A stretch of DNA of 64,000 nt. Source: Amycolatopsis lurida. GTDB taxonomy: Bacteria; Actinomycetota; Actinomycetes; Mycobacteriales; Pseudonocardiaceae. Below the pieces are notes generated by a model that was given only the letters and a program-made list of their open reading frames with translations, was not told where the DNA came from and ran no database searches. Below are positions 7,349-16,700 of the stretch, piece by piece. The stretch spans positions 7,759,101-7,823,100 of the forward strand of contig NZ_FNTA01000004.1 in NCBI RefSeq assembly GCF_900105055.1. Reading direction: 5' to 3'. Made by a program: the position numbers and the translations under genes. How positions within the stretch are numbered: the first letter of the stretch is position 1; each line of letters opens with the position of its first letter.

Positions 7349-7870
7349 ATGGACGTCACGGAACGGCTCGCCGCTGTCTTCACCGCACCGGGGCCGCGCC
7401 CCGAACTCGCCGGACGGCTGGGCGTGTTCGAGCCGCTGATCGGCAGCTGGGATCTCGTGGTGCACAACTACGCCGAGGACGGGACCGTCCGGACCGTCGA
7501 CGGGGAATGGCATTTCGGCTGGGCGCTCGACGGCCGCGCGCTGGCCGACGTGTGGATCAGCCCCGCCCGGACGAGCAGGGGCGGCGGGGTGGACGGGGAG
7601 TGGGGAATGAGCCTGCGCTTCTACGACGAGAAGATCGGCGCGTTCCGGTCGACCTGGCTCGGCCCCGGCAATGGCTGGGTGATCCCGTTCCTCGGCAAGC
7701 GGACAAAGGACGGCTTCGAGATCGAGGCCGACACCGGGGGTGTCCGGCGCCGGTGGATCTTCTCCGAGCTGACCCGCGAGAGTTTCTCCTGGCGGGCGGA
7801 GGAAACGCTGCCGGACGAGGACCCCTTCGTCCGGCAGCGTTTCGAGGCCACTCGCGCGGTCAGTGGTTGA
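7349..7870 (+). CDS. Lipocalin-like / DUF1579-type protein
   Basis: This 173-residue soluble protein starts at ATG 7349. After a short helix ('RPELAGRLGVFEPLIGSWDL') the sequence is almost all beta-strand-like with alternating hydrophobic residues ('VRTVDGEWHFGWALDGRALA', 'GFEIEADTGGVRRRWIFSEL'). 'IGSWD' near residue 30 is the typical opening of lipocalin-like DUF1579 domains, which bind small hydrophobic ligands. Divergent pairing with a MarR regulator through a strong shared operator suggests it is the regulated gene, perhaps binding or modifying the inducer. No catalytic residues can be named. Its stop overlaps the next, convergent gene by 11 bases. Confidence 0.55.
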   Translation: MDVTERLAAVFTAPGPRPELAGRLGVFEPLIGSWDLVVHNYAEDGTVRTVDGEWHFGWALDGRALADVWISPARTSRGGGVDGEWGMSLRFYDEKIGAFRSTWLGPGNGWVIPFLGKRTKDGFEIEADTGGVRRRWIFSELTRESFSWRAEETLPDEDPFVRQRFEATRAVSG

Positions 7871-8630
7871 TCTTGAACCACGGCTGCGACCAGCCGAGAT
7901 AGGTGTAGCCCCACGCGTTCTTGATCTCCGCGATCGTGGTCTCGGTGAAGCTGCCGGGGCCGTGGATGTCGTTCGACAGGAACTTGCCGCCGCCGATGGA
8001 GAACATCGCGTGCCCGGTACCGCCGTTGCTGAAGAAGGCGAGCCCGCCCGCGGGGACCTGGGTGTCACCGGGGTGTTTGAACGAACCGGGGATCTGGGTC
8101 CAGTGGACGTAGGCCGTTTCCGAGCCGCTCGCGTTCCAGCCGTAGGCCCACGCGTTGATCCGGTCGCACCAGCGGTAGTAGTCGGGGTCGTTGTGGGTGT
8201 GCACGTGCGCCTTCGCCCACGCGATGGCTTCGGCGCAGGTCCGCGGGTTGCCCGTACCGGCGGTGGAACAGGAGAGGGTGCTGCCGGCGCAGTCCGGGGC
8301 GACCCGGCCGTCCGAACCGGTGTAGACGTAGGCGTCGCTGATGTAGCCGCCCTTGGACGGCACGTAGTCCCAGATGTCGGTGGTGCCGTACTTCCCGGTC
8401 ACCGTCGAGCCGTTCGTCTGGCAGTCGATCGTGACGGCGGTGCCGCTCGCGACGGTGCCGACCGAACTCGCGCTGGTGCTCGGGCTCGACCGCACGGTCA
8501 CCGCCGTCCCCGAGTCGGTGTTCACCGTGCCCGTCGCCGCGAGCGCCTCACCCGCGCCGCCGAGCATGATCGCCCCGGCCAGGGCGATCGTGCCCATCGC
8601 GCCTCTGGCGATCCTCGATCGGATCTTCAT
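7860..8630 (-). CDS. Secreted SH3 domain protein with CHAP/NlpC-like C-terminal domain
   Basis: The 256-residue protein starts at ATG 8630 with GAGGAC upstream. It has a clear Sec signal peptide (basic 'MKIRSRIARG', hydrophobic core, cleavage near 'GEALAATG', about residue 31). Residues 35-105 form a bacterial SH3-type domain ('AVTVRSSPSTSASSVGTV...'). Residues 120-256 resemble a small amidase/peptidase of CHAP or NlpC/P60 type, with 'RTCAEAIAWAKAH', 'GGLAFFSNGGTGHAMFSIGG' and a late 'NAWGYTYLGWSQPWF'. Cys in 'TCAEA' and His in 'GHAMF' are the likely catalytic pair. It probably acts on peptidoglycan outside the cell. It lies 95 bases downstream of a sigma-factor gene on the same strand. Confidence 0.7.
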   Translation of the reverse strand: MKIRSRIARGAMGTIALAGAIMLGGAGEALAATGTVNTDSGTAVTVRSSPSTSASSVGTVASGTAVTIDCQTNGSTVTGKYGTTDIWDYVPSKGGYISDAYVYTGSDGRVAPDCAGSTLSCSTAGTGNPRTCAEAIAWAKAHVHTHNDPDYYRWCDRINAWAYGWNASGSETAYVHWTQIPGSFKHPGDTQVPAGGLAFFSNGGTGHAMFSIGGGKFLSNDIHGPGSFTETTIAEIKNAWGYTYLGWSQPWFKINH

Positions 8631-8725
8631 CTCTGTCCTCCAGTGGGTTCCCCGAATAGGGGGACAGGATGGTGGATCCCCGTACAAGGCGCGTACAAGA
8701 AGACGATCGTCCGAAGTGGACGGTT

Positions 8726-9415
8726 CTATACCGGGACCAGCTCCGGTTCGGCGACTGGTCCGATGATCGGGACATCGCTCGCGTACCGGGCGTTCCGCTC
8801 GGTGAGGAGCGTCCGAAGTCGCGCCAGCGCGCGGAACTGGGCCGCGCGGACCGCTCCCGCGCTCGGCAGGCCGAGCCGTTCGGCGGTCTCCTCGGCCGAA
8901 AGCCCGAACACGAACCGGAGCGCGAGCACCTGCCGGTGCGGCATCGGCACTTTTGCCAGCAGGACGCCTGCCTGCAGCCGGTGTTCCAGGCGTTCGATCT
9001 CGTCCGGGTCGCGGCGGGCCCAGAGCGGCAGCCCGTCGCCGATCTCCGGGACGGAGGTGACCGGTTCGCGGGAGCGGCGCCGATGCAGATCGGCCACCTT
9101 GTGCCCGGCGATCCCGAGGACGAAGGCGAGGAACCGGTCCGGGCGGTACCGGTAGCGGGGCAAGGCGATCAGGACCGCCTGCAGCACCTCCTGCGCGCAG
9201 TCCTGTGCGTCGCAAGCACCCGTTCCGCCGCTCCCGAGCCTGCTCGCGCAGTAGCGGAACACGTGCGGGGAAAGGAAACGGCTCAACTCGCGGATCGCGT
9301 CCGGATCACCGGCCACGGCCGCCCGGACCACTCGGCTGTCCGGGTTGGGCAGCCGTCCCGCCGTCGCCGCGGCACGGGAATCCGCGGGGACCGTCGATGG
9401 CGCTACCTCGTCCAA
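8726..9415 (-). CDS. ECF-type sigma factor, SigD/ShbA-like
   Basis: The 229-residue sigma factor starts at TTG 9415 behind a CCAGGAG sequence. Region 2 (about 45-115) contains 'DAQDCAQEVLQAVLIALPRY' and 'FLAFVLGIAGHKVADLHRRR', a pattern typical of the actinobacterial SigD/ShbA group. Region 4 (about 160-215) has 'MPHRQVLALRFVFGLSAEET' and 'AGAVRAAQFRALARLRTLL'. In Streptomyces, ShbA transcribes the principal sigma gene; in mycobacteria, SigD works in stress and stationary phase. No anti-sigma gene is adjacent on this strand. The secreted SH3/CHAP protein downstream could be a readthrough target. Confidence 0.8.
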   Translation of the reverse strand: MDEVAPSTVPADSRAAATAGRLPNPDSRVVRAAVAGDPDAIRELSRFLSPHVFRYCASRLGSGGTGACDAQDCAQEVLQAVLIALPRYRYRPDRFLAFVLGIAGHKVADLHRRRSREPVTSVPEIGDGLPLWARRDPDEIERLEHRLQAGVLLAKVPMPHRQVLALRFVFGLSAEETAERLGLPSAGAVRAAQFRALARLRTLLTERNARYASDVPIIGPVAEPELVPV

Positions 9416-9552
9416 GTCTGCACTCCTGGTTCAGGGGAACTGGTCACCAAGGTGCGCCCGTCATCAGGGGCCGGGACTTCGTGCGCGGTTGTCCAGCTTG
9501 CCGTTACCCGCTGGGGATGTCCACACGACGGGCCGGAAGTCATCCGAACCGC

Positions 9553-10056
9553 TCAATGTCTACTGTGGACACCGGCGGAAGCGACCTTGAAGCAGGACAG
9601 CACCGGGGGATAGGCGGTGGTGTCGGTGCTGAGGAGATCCGACGTCCAGACCAGGCAGTGCGCGAGAACCCGGATCCGCTGGTCGAGATCGGCGTTCTCG
9701 CAGGCCTCGCCGATCTGATCGGCGCAGGTGTCCCGGTCGTCGCGGACGCTGGCGGCGATGGCGCGGACGATCGCGGCCACGCCGGGATCGAGCCGGTCCG
9801 GCCGCACCGTCCTGCCCGCGTGATCCCGCAGGCGCAGGGTGAACGGTTCACCTATCCGCAGCGATCGGCGACGATCCTTGGCGGCCAAGGAGAACGTGTC
9901 GACCAGTCGTCCGACGACGTCGCCGAGCGCCGGTGCCCGCCGGGTGGACGAAGCGGTGGACACCAGCGCGGTGGCGAGCTGGTCGGCTTCACCCGATCTG
10001 GTGAGTGACAAGAGATCGCGGGCGACGGTGTGCGCGCGTTTGGCAGTGGGTGTCAT
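9553..10056 (-). CDS. Hypothetical protein of 167 residues
   Basis: I do not recognise a family. The protein is soluble, Arg- and Ala-rich and largely helical by pattern, with a basic N-terminus ('MTPTAKRAHTVARDLLSL') and Cys residues at 'DTCADQIGEACENAD' and near the C-terminus. It lies upstream of the SigD/ShbA-like sigma gene on the same strand, with a 137-base gap (9416-9552) that can hold the sigma gene promoter. A role as a partner of the sigma factor is only a guess from adjacency. Confidence 0.5.
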   Translation of the reverse strand: MTPTAKRAHTVARDLLSLTRSGEADQLATALVSTASSTRRAPALGDVVGRLVDTFSLAAKDRRRSLRIGEPFTLRLRDHAGRTVRPDRLDPGVAAIVRAIAASVRDDRDTCADQIGEACENADLDQRIRVLAHCLVWTSDLLSTDTTAYPPVLSCFKVASAGVHSRH

Positions 10057-10233
10057 GGCGGGCCCCTCGTTCGTCGTGCCGACTCCCGATACCCCGGGTA
10101 ACGAGCGTTAAACCCGGATTGACGCGGGTAGCGCTCCGGATTGCGCCGTTCGGCTCAGGCCAATGGGTTTCTGTAACGGCGAGCGACCGGAAGACGACGC
10201 CTGGTGCGACCGGTCGTCGGCGGGCGGAGGGCC

Positions 10234-11265
10234 ATGCTGTCGAGTCTTCTCCCCGGGCTGCGGGAGCTCCGGGCACCGCTCGCCGCGGGGTACGTCTGGC
10301 TTCTCGGCCTCTGGCTCGCCCTGCGGCCGGGCCTGCCTCCACCGGGTCAGGCGTCCGGCGTCTACCGGGACCTGCTGGACCTCGGCACCTGGGCGGGAAA
10401 GGCCGCGGTCTTCGCGGCCGCCACCTTCGCCGCCTACCTGCTCGGCACCATGTCGCTCGCCGTGACGCACTGGCTGGACACCGTCGTGACCCCGCTGTTC
10501 CGCGCGCCGAGACTCCAGAGCGTCGCCTGGCTGGAGCCCAAGTACCGTGGCAGACGCCGGATCCTGCGCGCCCTGCGGGATGCGGTGGTCAACAAGCTGT
10601 CCGACCGGTTCCTCACGGACGAGGACTTCCGCGACAAGGTGCTGACCCACATCCGAGGTCTTCAGGAGTTCGCCCGCCGGGTGGGTCAAGAACCGCCGCG
10701 GATCATCGCCGGTGCCCGGAGTGACGAACACCGGCGCCGGGCCATGGACGACTACCTTCATCGGTGGCATCTCCTCGGAACGGTCGTGCGGACCGACGTC
10801 TACGTCGAGTCGGTCAAGGAAGATCTGGATTACGTCGGGCCCAGGCTGCTGGGGAAAGAGGACCAGCTCTACGGCGAATACGACCGGCAGAACGCCGAAG
10901 GCTCACTGCGCATCGGCCTCTTCCTGCCGCTGGTGTTCCTCATCGCTGTCCTGGCGTGGCGAGTCGGCCCTTGGTGCCTGGCGGCGTTGGCCGTGCCGGT
11001 GAAGCTCCTCTACCTCGGCTCGTCGTCCTGGGCGGCGGCCGAGCAGAACCTCGCCGTGGCGCTTGCCGCAGAACGAGTCGACAGCCCGACGCTGGAGCGG
11101 CTCAAGTCGGCCGACGTGGAGTTCGTGCCCTTCGAAGAGCTGATGGTGGGGCGGGTTGTGCCTGGCTACTACGCCGGTTACCCGAACGCTCGGGCACCGA
11201 GGGAGACGCAAGGGCGGATCGCTACGGTGGCGCCGAGCAAGTCCATGCCGAAGCCCAAGTTCTAG
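10234..11265 (+). CDS. Membrane protein of unknown function
   Basis: ATG 10234 is chosen because GGAGG lies right before it; GTG 10204 would add ten residues. The 343-residue protein has hydrophobic segments at about 13-35 and 52-78, a long charged cytoplasmic-type middle (about 90-225, rich in Arg and Asp/Glu, including 'RDAVVNKLSDRFLTDEDFRD'), a strong hydrophobic hairpin at about 231-270, and a polar tail ending in 'APSKSMPKPKF'. Four membrane spans around a large middle loop is the best topology guess. No motif names a function. It lies 175 bases before the Cys-tailed protein and may or may not share its transcription. Confidence 0.65.
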   Translation: MLSSLLPGLRELRAPLAAGYVWLLGLWLALRPGLPPPGQASGVYRDLLDLGTWAGKAAVFAAATFAAYLLGTMSLAVTHWLDTVVTPLFRAPRLQSVAWLEPKYRGRRRILRALRDAVVNKLSDRFLTDEDFRDKVLTHIRGLQEFARRVGQEPPRIIAGARSDEHRRRAMDDYLHRWHLLGTVVRTDVYVESVKEDLDYVGPRLLGKEDQLYGEYDRQNAEGSLRIGLFLPLVFLIAVLAWRVGPWCLAALAVPVKLLYLGSSSWAAAEQNLAVALAAERVDSPTLERLKSADVEFVPFEELMVGRVVPGYYAGYPNARAPRETQGRIATVAPSKSMPKPKF

Positions 11266-11440
11266 CCGGTGGTCCGACCTCGCCTTATAACGACATGGCC
11301 ATCTGACGGGGCCACCCAGGTGGAGTTGCCTGCCGGGCGGCCGACCGGGCCGACGATGTGCGGCAGCCTGATCTCGACGGACTCGTTCCGCGCCCTGACC
11401 GCGGGCTTGGCAATGACCACAGAGCCGAAGAGGAGTGGGC

Positions 11441-11917
11441 ATGACAATCGCCGTTGAGGATCTTGCGGGCCGAAGCCTCGTCCCTGACGAGCTGTTCGAG
11501 CGGCTCGTGAACCGCATCGCCAAGGAGAACGACCTGCCGCATGAGTTCGCAGCGCGCATCATGGACCAAACGCTGGCGTTTCTGCGTGCTTGCGGCGAAG
11601 ATCGCCGCGCGCCGCTCGCCCCATCGGAGCCGGTGGACATCGGGTGGCACACCTTCCTCCTCTACACCCGTGAGTACGCGTCCTTCTGCGAACGGGCGGC
11701 GGGCCGGTTCATCCACCACGTCCCCAACGACGACGGCGAAGGTCCGGCCGATCCGCAAGACCTGATCGCCCGGACCACCGAGGCTGTTCGCGATCTAGGT
11801 TTCGCGGTCGACACCGACCTTTGGTTGACTTCCAAGGTCAAGTGCAGCGACGGCGACGACGGTTGCCGGGCGTCGGGCAAGGACGGCAACGAGAACACCG
11901 ACACCAACGGCAAATAG
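11441..11917 (+). CDS. Small protein with WH-x10-FC-x7-FIHH core and Cys-containing tail
   Basis: ATG 11441 follows GAGGAG. The 158-residue protein has the core 'DIGWHTFLLYTREYASFC' then 'GRFIHHVPND', shared with actinobacterial proteins often labelled glycine-rich-domain-containing. As I recall, many of these end in a cluster such as CxxCxxGC. Here the end is degenerate: 'KVKCSDGDDGC' followed by a polar tail. The His and Cys residues could bind a metal, or the tail could be a modification site. The next gene, 20 bases downstream, is a phosphotransferase-fold protein, and I recall the same pairing in Streptomyces. Function is not known to me. Confidence 0.6.
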   Translation: MTIAVEDLAGRSLVPDELFERLVNRIAKENDLPHEFAARIMDQTLAFLRACGEDRRAPLAPSEPVDIGWHTFLLYTREYASFCERAAGRFIHHVPNDDGEGPADPQDLIARTTEAVRDLGFAVDTDLWLTSKVKCSDGDDGCRASGKDGNENTDTNGK

Positions 11918-11937
11918 CGCCAGGACGGGACGATCAA

Positions 11938-12849
11938 GTGAAGCGGTACGGCTGGGGCGAGCTCCCGGAACCCGTCAGGCGAGCCATTCAGGAGCATGCC
12001 GGTGTTGTCGACAGGGTCGGGGAGATCGGGGTCGGTCAGAGCAGTAATTTCGCCGCGGTCGTCCATCGTGACGAAGGGACGCCCTTGTTCGTCAAGGGGG
12101 TGGAGGGGGTATCGCCTGCGATGCGCTGGCTTCGGAACGAGGCCGAACTCGGCACACTCGCGGCCGGGATCGCTCCAGCCGTGCACTTCGCCGCCGACAT
12201 CGACGACTGGCTGGTCGTCGGATTCGAATACGTGCCCGGCCGGCGAGCCTCGCTCCGGCCGGGCTCGCCGGATCTCAGACGAGTCGCGGACACGCTCGAC
12301 AGTATCGGCGAGATCGCGGCGCCCGGCCTCAAACCGCTGGAACAGCGCTGGAAGTCGGCGTGGTGGCCCAGACTCGCCCGGGAGCGGCCGGAGATCGTCG
12401 GTGCTTGGGACATCGACGAGTTGACGGCGTGGGAGAAGAAGGCCCCGGCGCTCACTGCCGGGGTCTCCCTGCTCCATACAGATCTTCACGCCGACCAGTT
12501 CCTCATCTCCGGGAACGGCGACGTCCGCGTCGTCGATTGGGGATGGCCCGCTCAAGGCGCGGCCTGGGTCGATCCCGCCTTCATGGTGCTTCGCCTGATC
12601 AGCGCGGGCCATCGGGTGGCGGACGCCGAAGCCTGGGCGTCGGCGAACACACGCTGGCAGGAGGCCGCGGAGGAAGAGGTCACCGCGTTCGCCGTGTACG
12701 TCGCTGGGCTTTGGAACTACAAGGCCGCCACGACCACCAGGCTGGCGCGGATCGCACGTGACTACGTCGGATGGCGGCTGCGGCTGCCTAGCGCGCGAGC
12801 AGGTCTCGCAGCGCCTTCACCACCTCCGCCGGTGACTCCTCCGCCATGA
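11938..12849 (+). CDS. Aminoglycoside-phosphotransferase-fold (APH-like) protein
   Basis: The 303-residue protein starts at GTG 11938, 20 bases after its neighbour. It has an N-lobe nucleotide loop 'IGVGQSSNFAAVV' (about 29-41), a Lys in 'PLFVKGVEG', the catalytic loop 'LLHTDLHADQFLI' (about 177-189) and the metal-binding 'VRVVDWGWP'. These are the landmarks of the APH / choline kinase fold. The loop departs from the usual HxDxxxxN because the Asn is Gln. The substrate is unlikely to be an antibiotic by default; pairing with the Cys-tailed protein suggests a dedicated partner. The final Pro-rich residues run 62 bases into the convergent hydrolase gene. Confidence 0.7.
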   Translation: MKRYGWGELPEPVRRAIQEHAGVVDRVGEIGVGQSSNFAAVVHRDEGTPLFVKGVEGVSPAMRWLRNEAELGTLAAGIAPAVHFAADIDDWLVVGFEYVPGRRASLRPGSPDLRRVADTLDSIGEIAAPGLKPLEQRWKSAWWPRLARERPEIVGAWDIDELTAWEKKAPALTAGVSLLHTDLHADQFLISGNGDVRVVDWGWPAQGAAWVDPAFMVLRLISAGHRVADAEAWASANTRWQEAAEEEVTAFAVYVAGLWNYKAATTTRLARIARDYVGWRLRLPSARAGLAAPSPPPPVTPPP

Positions 12850-13657
12850 AGTGCCCCGCCGTGACCGTCCGGTGGTCCAGGTCCGTCGCCCACGCCTGCC
12901 AGAGCGCGACGGCGTCGTAGCCCAGCGCGGCGCCCCAGTCCTGCTGGAGCACGGTGAGCGGCATCGTGAGCCGGTTGCCCGCCGCACGGTCCGCCTGGTC
13001 GTGCTCGACGTCGACGCCGGCCGACGCGCGGTAGTCGGCGACGATCGAGGTCACCGCGTTCCGTGACGCCTCCAGGTACGCGGCCCGGACGTCGGCGGGG
13101 ATCGTGTCGCCGCGCTGCGTCCACGCGTCGAGGAAGTGCCCGAAGAACGCGTCGGGCGCGGCGCCGATCAGCTGTTCGGGCAGGCCGGGCGGCTGGGCCA
13201 TCAGGTAGAGGTGGAAGCCGACCGCGGCGGTGGTGCCGTGCAGGACGTCCCACATGTCCAGCGTCGGCAGCACGTCGAGGATCGCGAGATGGCTGACCTT
13301 GTCCGGGTGGTCGAGGCCCGCGCGCAGCGCCACCAGCGCGCCCCGGTCGTGCCCGGCGAGGGCGAACCGGTCGTGGCCGAAGGCCTTCGCGACGGCGACG
13401 ATGTCGGCCGCCATCGACCGCTTCGAGTAGGTCTCGCCGGTGTCGGCGGGCTTGTCGCTCCCGCCGTATCCTCGCAGGTCAGGGCAGAGGACGGTGTGGT
13501 CGGCCGCCAGATCCGCCGCGACGTGCCGCCACATGAGGTGGGTCTCGGGGAAGCCGTGCAGCAGCACGATCGGGCTGCCCGTCCCGGCGACGGCGACGTT
13601 GAGGGCCACGTCGTCCGCGACGGGCACACGCTGGTAGTCGAATCCGGTGATGCGCAT
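12788..13657 (-). CDS. Alpha/beta hydrolase, haloacetate-dehalogenase / epoxide-hydrolase-like
   Basis: This 289-residue protein has the oxyanion motif 'HGFPETHLMW' (about 34-43), the nucleophile elbow 'GHDRG' with Asp as nucleophile (about 102-106), and the late catalytic His in 'AGHFMAEESP'. Asp at the elbow and the 'RGYGGSDKP' strand place it with haloacetate dehalogenases and epoxide hydrolases. Two residues used by characterised fluoroacetate dehalogenases look changed: the second Arg after the nucleophile is Leu in 'DRGALVALR', and the halide-binding His-Trp is His-Leu in 'FHLYLMAQ'. True dehalogenase activity is therefore doubtful. GGAAGG precedes the start. Confidence 0.75.
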   Translation of the reverse strand: MRITGFDYQRVPVADDVALNVAVAGTGSPIVLLHGFPETHLMWRHVAADLAADHTVLCPDLRGYGGSDKPADTGETYSKRSMAADIVAVAKAFGHDRFALAGHDRGALVALRAGLDHPDKVSHLAILDVLPTLDMWDVLHGTTAAVGFHLYLMAQPPGLPEQLIGAAPDAFFGHFLDAWTQRGDTIPADVRAAYLEASRNAVTSIVADYRASAGVDVEHDQADRAAGNRLTMPLTVLQQDWGAALGYDAVALWQAWATDLDHRTVTAGHFMAEESPAEVVKALRDLLAR

Positions 13658-13669
13658 GGGTACCTTCCT

Positions 13670-13687
13670 GGTCGTTCAGTGACGACC
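13670..13687. promoter_or_regulatory. Inverted repeat between hydrolase and SARP genes
   Basis: GGTCGT-TCAGTG-ACGACC lies 13 bases upstream of the hydrolase start in the 121-base divergent gap. It could be an operator, perhaps for the adjacent SARP-type regulator, although SARPs usually bind direct heptameric repeats. Confidence 0.3.
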
Positions 13688-13778
13688 GTCAGCGTCCCCG
13701 GCCCGAATCAGCACCCGGTCAGCGGCGACCGAGCGGCCGGGGCACGATGATCACCGTCCGTGAAGCGAGGAGGTGACG

Positions 13779-16700
13779 ATGCGGTTCGGGGTGCTCGGCC
13801 CGCTCGTGGCCGAGGACGCGCGCGGCGAAGTCGGGCTCAAGGGCCCGCGGCATCGCGCGGTGCTGGCCAGGTTGCTGATCGCCCGTGGCCGGGTCGTGCC
13901 GGTGGAACGCCTGGTCGACGACCTGTGGGAACGCCCGCCCCAGGGCGCGGTCGGCGCGGTCCAGACGTTCGTCGGGGCCTTGCGCCGCGCCCTCGAGCCG
14001 GACCGCGCTCCCCGTGAGCCCGCGCGGCTGCTGGTCACGGTCGCCCGTGGCTATGCCCTGCGCGCCGATTCCGTCGACGCGTGGGACTTCGAGGCCGCCG
14101 TCGCCGCGGCTCGTGAACTGCTCGACGCCCACCGGGCGGACGCGGCACTGTCGCAAGTGGACACCGCGCTCGGGCTCTGGCGCGGTCCCGCGTACGCCGA
14201 ATTCGCCGAAGAGGGCTGGGCCGTCGGCGAAGTCTCCCGCTTGACCGAACTCCGTTCACTGGCGGGAGAACTGCGTGCCGAAGCGCTCCTCGCGCTCGGG
14301 CGCGCCGCCGAGGTGATCCCGGAACTGGAACCGCTGGTCCGCGAGCATCCGTTGCGGGAGAACGGTTCCCGGCTGCTGGCGCTCGCGCTTTATCGCTCCG
14401 GGAGGCAGGGTGACGCGCTGGCAGTGCTGCGCACGACGCGTGAACATCTCGCCGACGAACTCGGCATCGATCCGAGCGCGGGCCTGCGGGACCTGGAGGC
14501 CGGCATCCTGGCGCAAGCTCCCAGCCTGGAGCCGTCCGCGCCCAAGATGGCCGAGCGGCCACTGATCGGGCGCGACGCGGAGCTGGCCGAGCTCGAAGAA
14601 GCCGTGACGCGGTCGCGGCTGGTGCTCGTTTCCGGCGACGCCGGGGTGGGGAAGACGGCGCTCGCTGAAGCGTTCTCCGCCCGTCTCGCCGCGAGGGGCT
14701 GGACCACGGCCTGGGGAAGCGATCCCGACGACGAGGGCGCGCCGCCCGCCTACGCCTGGACCCGGATCCTGGCCACGCTCGCCGAAGCCGGGTACGGCCC
14801 GGCGCCGGCGGCGGAGCCAGGAACCGAAGACCCACTGGCCGCGCGCTGGCGCTGGCATCGCGCCGTCGCGGCTCATCTGTCCGGTGCCGCGCCGCTCCTG
14901 CTCGTCCTCGACGACCTGCACTGGGCGGGCGAAGAGACCTTGGCGCTGCTGACCTCGGTGCTGGCCGAGCCGGTGTCGATCATCGCGACCTATCGCGGGA
15001 CCGATCCGCCCGCCCGGCTGACCGACTTCCTCGCCAGGGCCGCTCGCCACGAGCCGGCGCGGATCTATCTCGGCGGCCTGCCCCAGACCGAAGTCGCCGG
15101 ACTGGTCCGGGCCACGACCGGAGAAGAGATCGATCCGGAAACCGCCGCGGTGCTCCATCGGCGCACCGGTGGGAACGCGTTCTTCGTCCGTGAACTCGCC
15201 CGCCTCCTCGCAGCCGAAGGCGTGGGAGCCTTGACCGCGGTGCCGCCGGGTGTCCGCGACGTCGTCCGCCATCGGGTGGACGCGCTGCCGGACGACGTCG
15301 GCGGCGTGGTGCGGCGGGCGGCGGTGCTCGGGACGGACGTCGATCTGGACGTTCTCGAAGCCCTGGTGGGGAAAACCGCGCTCGACGCCGCCGAGACCGC
15401 GGTCCGGCGCGGATTCCTGACCGAGCAGGCGCCGCGCCGGTTCCGGTTCGCGCACGCGCTCGTGCGGGAGACGCTCTACCACGATCTCTCCCGTTCGCGG
15501 CGGGCCCGCGAGCACGGCGAGATCGCCGAGGCGCTGGAACATCTCCGCCCGGACGACGTCGATGCCCTGGCGCACCATTTCCTCCTGTCCGAGGAGCACG
15601 ACGACCGTGCCGCGCGGTACGCGCAGGCCGCCGCCGAACGGGCCGAAAGTCGTTTCGCGTCAACGGAAGCGGCGCGTCTCTGGGACGCCGCACTCACCGC
15701 GTACGACCGCTCCGGCGCCTCCGGCACGGCGAAGCGGCTGGAGCTGATCATGGGCAAGGCCCGGGCTTCGGCCGTCGCCGGCGGGCTCGACCGGTCACGG
15801 CGGCATCGCGCCGAAGCGTTGGAACTGGCGGAAAAACTGGACGATCCCCTGCTGACCGCGCGGGTGATCGGTGCCTTCGACGTCCCCGCCAGCTGGACCG
15901 AAAGCGATGACCGGGAACTCGCTTCCCGGATCGCGGAAGCCGTCGAGCGCACCCTCGCCGCCTTGCCCGCCGAACACGTGGCCGAGCGGTGCCGCCTGCT
16001 GGCCACCCTCGCCGTCGAAGTGCGGAACGCGGGCGGGCAGCGGGCACGCGAGGCTGCCCGAGAAGCCGAAGCGATCGCGCGGACGCTGGAAGATCCGGCT
16101 TTGCTGGCGTTCGCGCTCAACGCCCGGTTCCTGCAGTCCTTCGACCGCGCCGGTCTCGCCCCCGAGCGGGCCGGGATCGGCGCCGAACTGGTCGACCTCG
16201 CCGCGCGGCACGGGCTCGTGACGTTCGAGGTGCTCGGGCACCTCGTGCTCCTGCAGGCGAAGAGCGCGCTCGCGGATTTCGCCGCCGCGGATCGGCATGC
16301 GGTGGCCGCGGACGAACTCGGCGACCGATACGGCCTTCCGCTCGTCGGCGTCTTCACCCGGTGGTATCGCGCGATGCGGACCGCGATGACCGGTCCCGGT
16401 GGGGAAGCCGCCTATCGCGCCGCCGCGGCGGGTCTCGCGGGAACCGCCATGTCCGGTGTGGACAACGGGATCCTCGCGCTCGCCCTGTACTGCGACCGGC
16501 TCCAGCGTGGTTTGCCGCCCGAAGCACTGGAGGACCACTACGGCGCTTACGAAAGCTGGTGCCGCCCGGTGCTCCCTATCCCGGATTCGCCACGGGATCT
16601 GCTGTTCGAGGCTCGCACCTGTCTGCACGCCGTCGTCGCGATCGAACTCGGTGACCGGACGACGATGGAACGCCTCTACGCCGAGCTCCTACCTGCGGAA

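Noticed and set aside
11285..11447. Short minus-strand frame between the membrane protein and the Cys-tailed protein
   Set aside because: Sixty-odd residues without a ribosome-binding site or motif; the space is better read as the promoter of the Cys-tailed gene.
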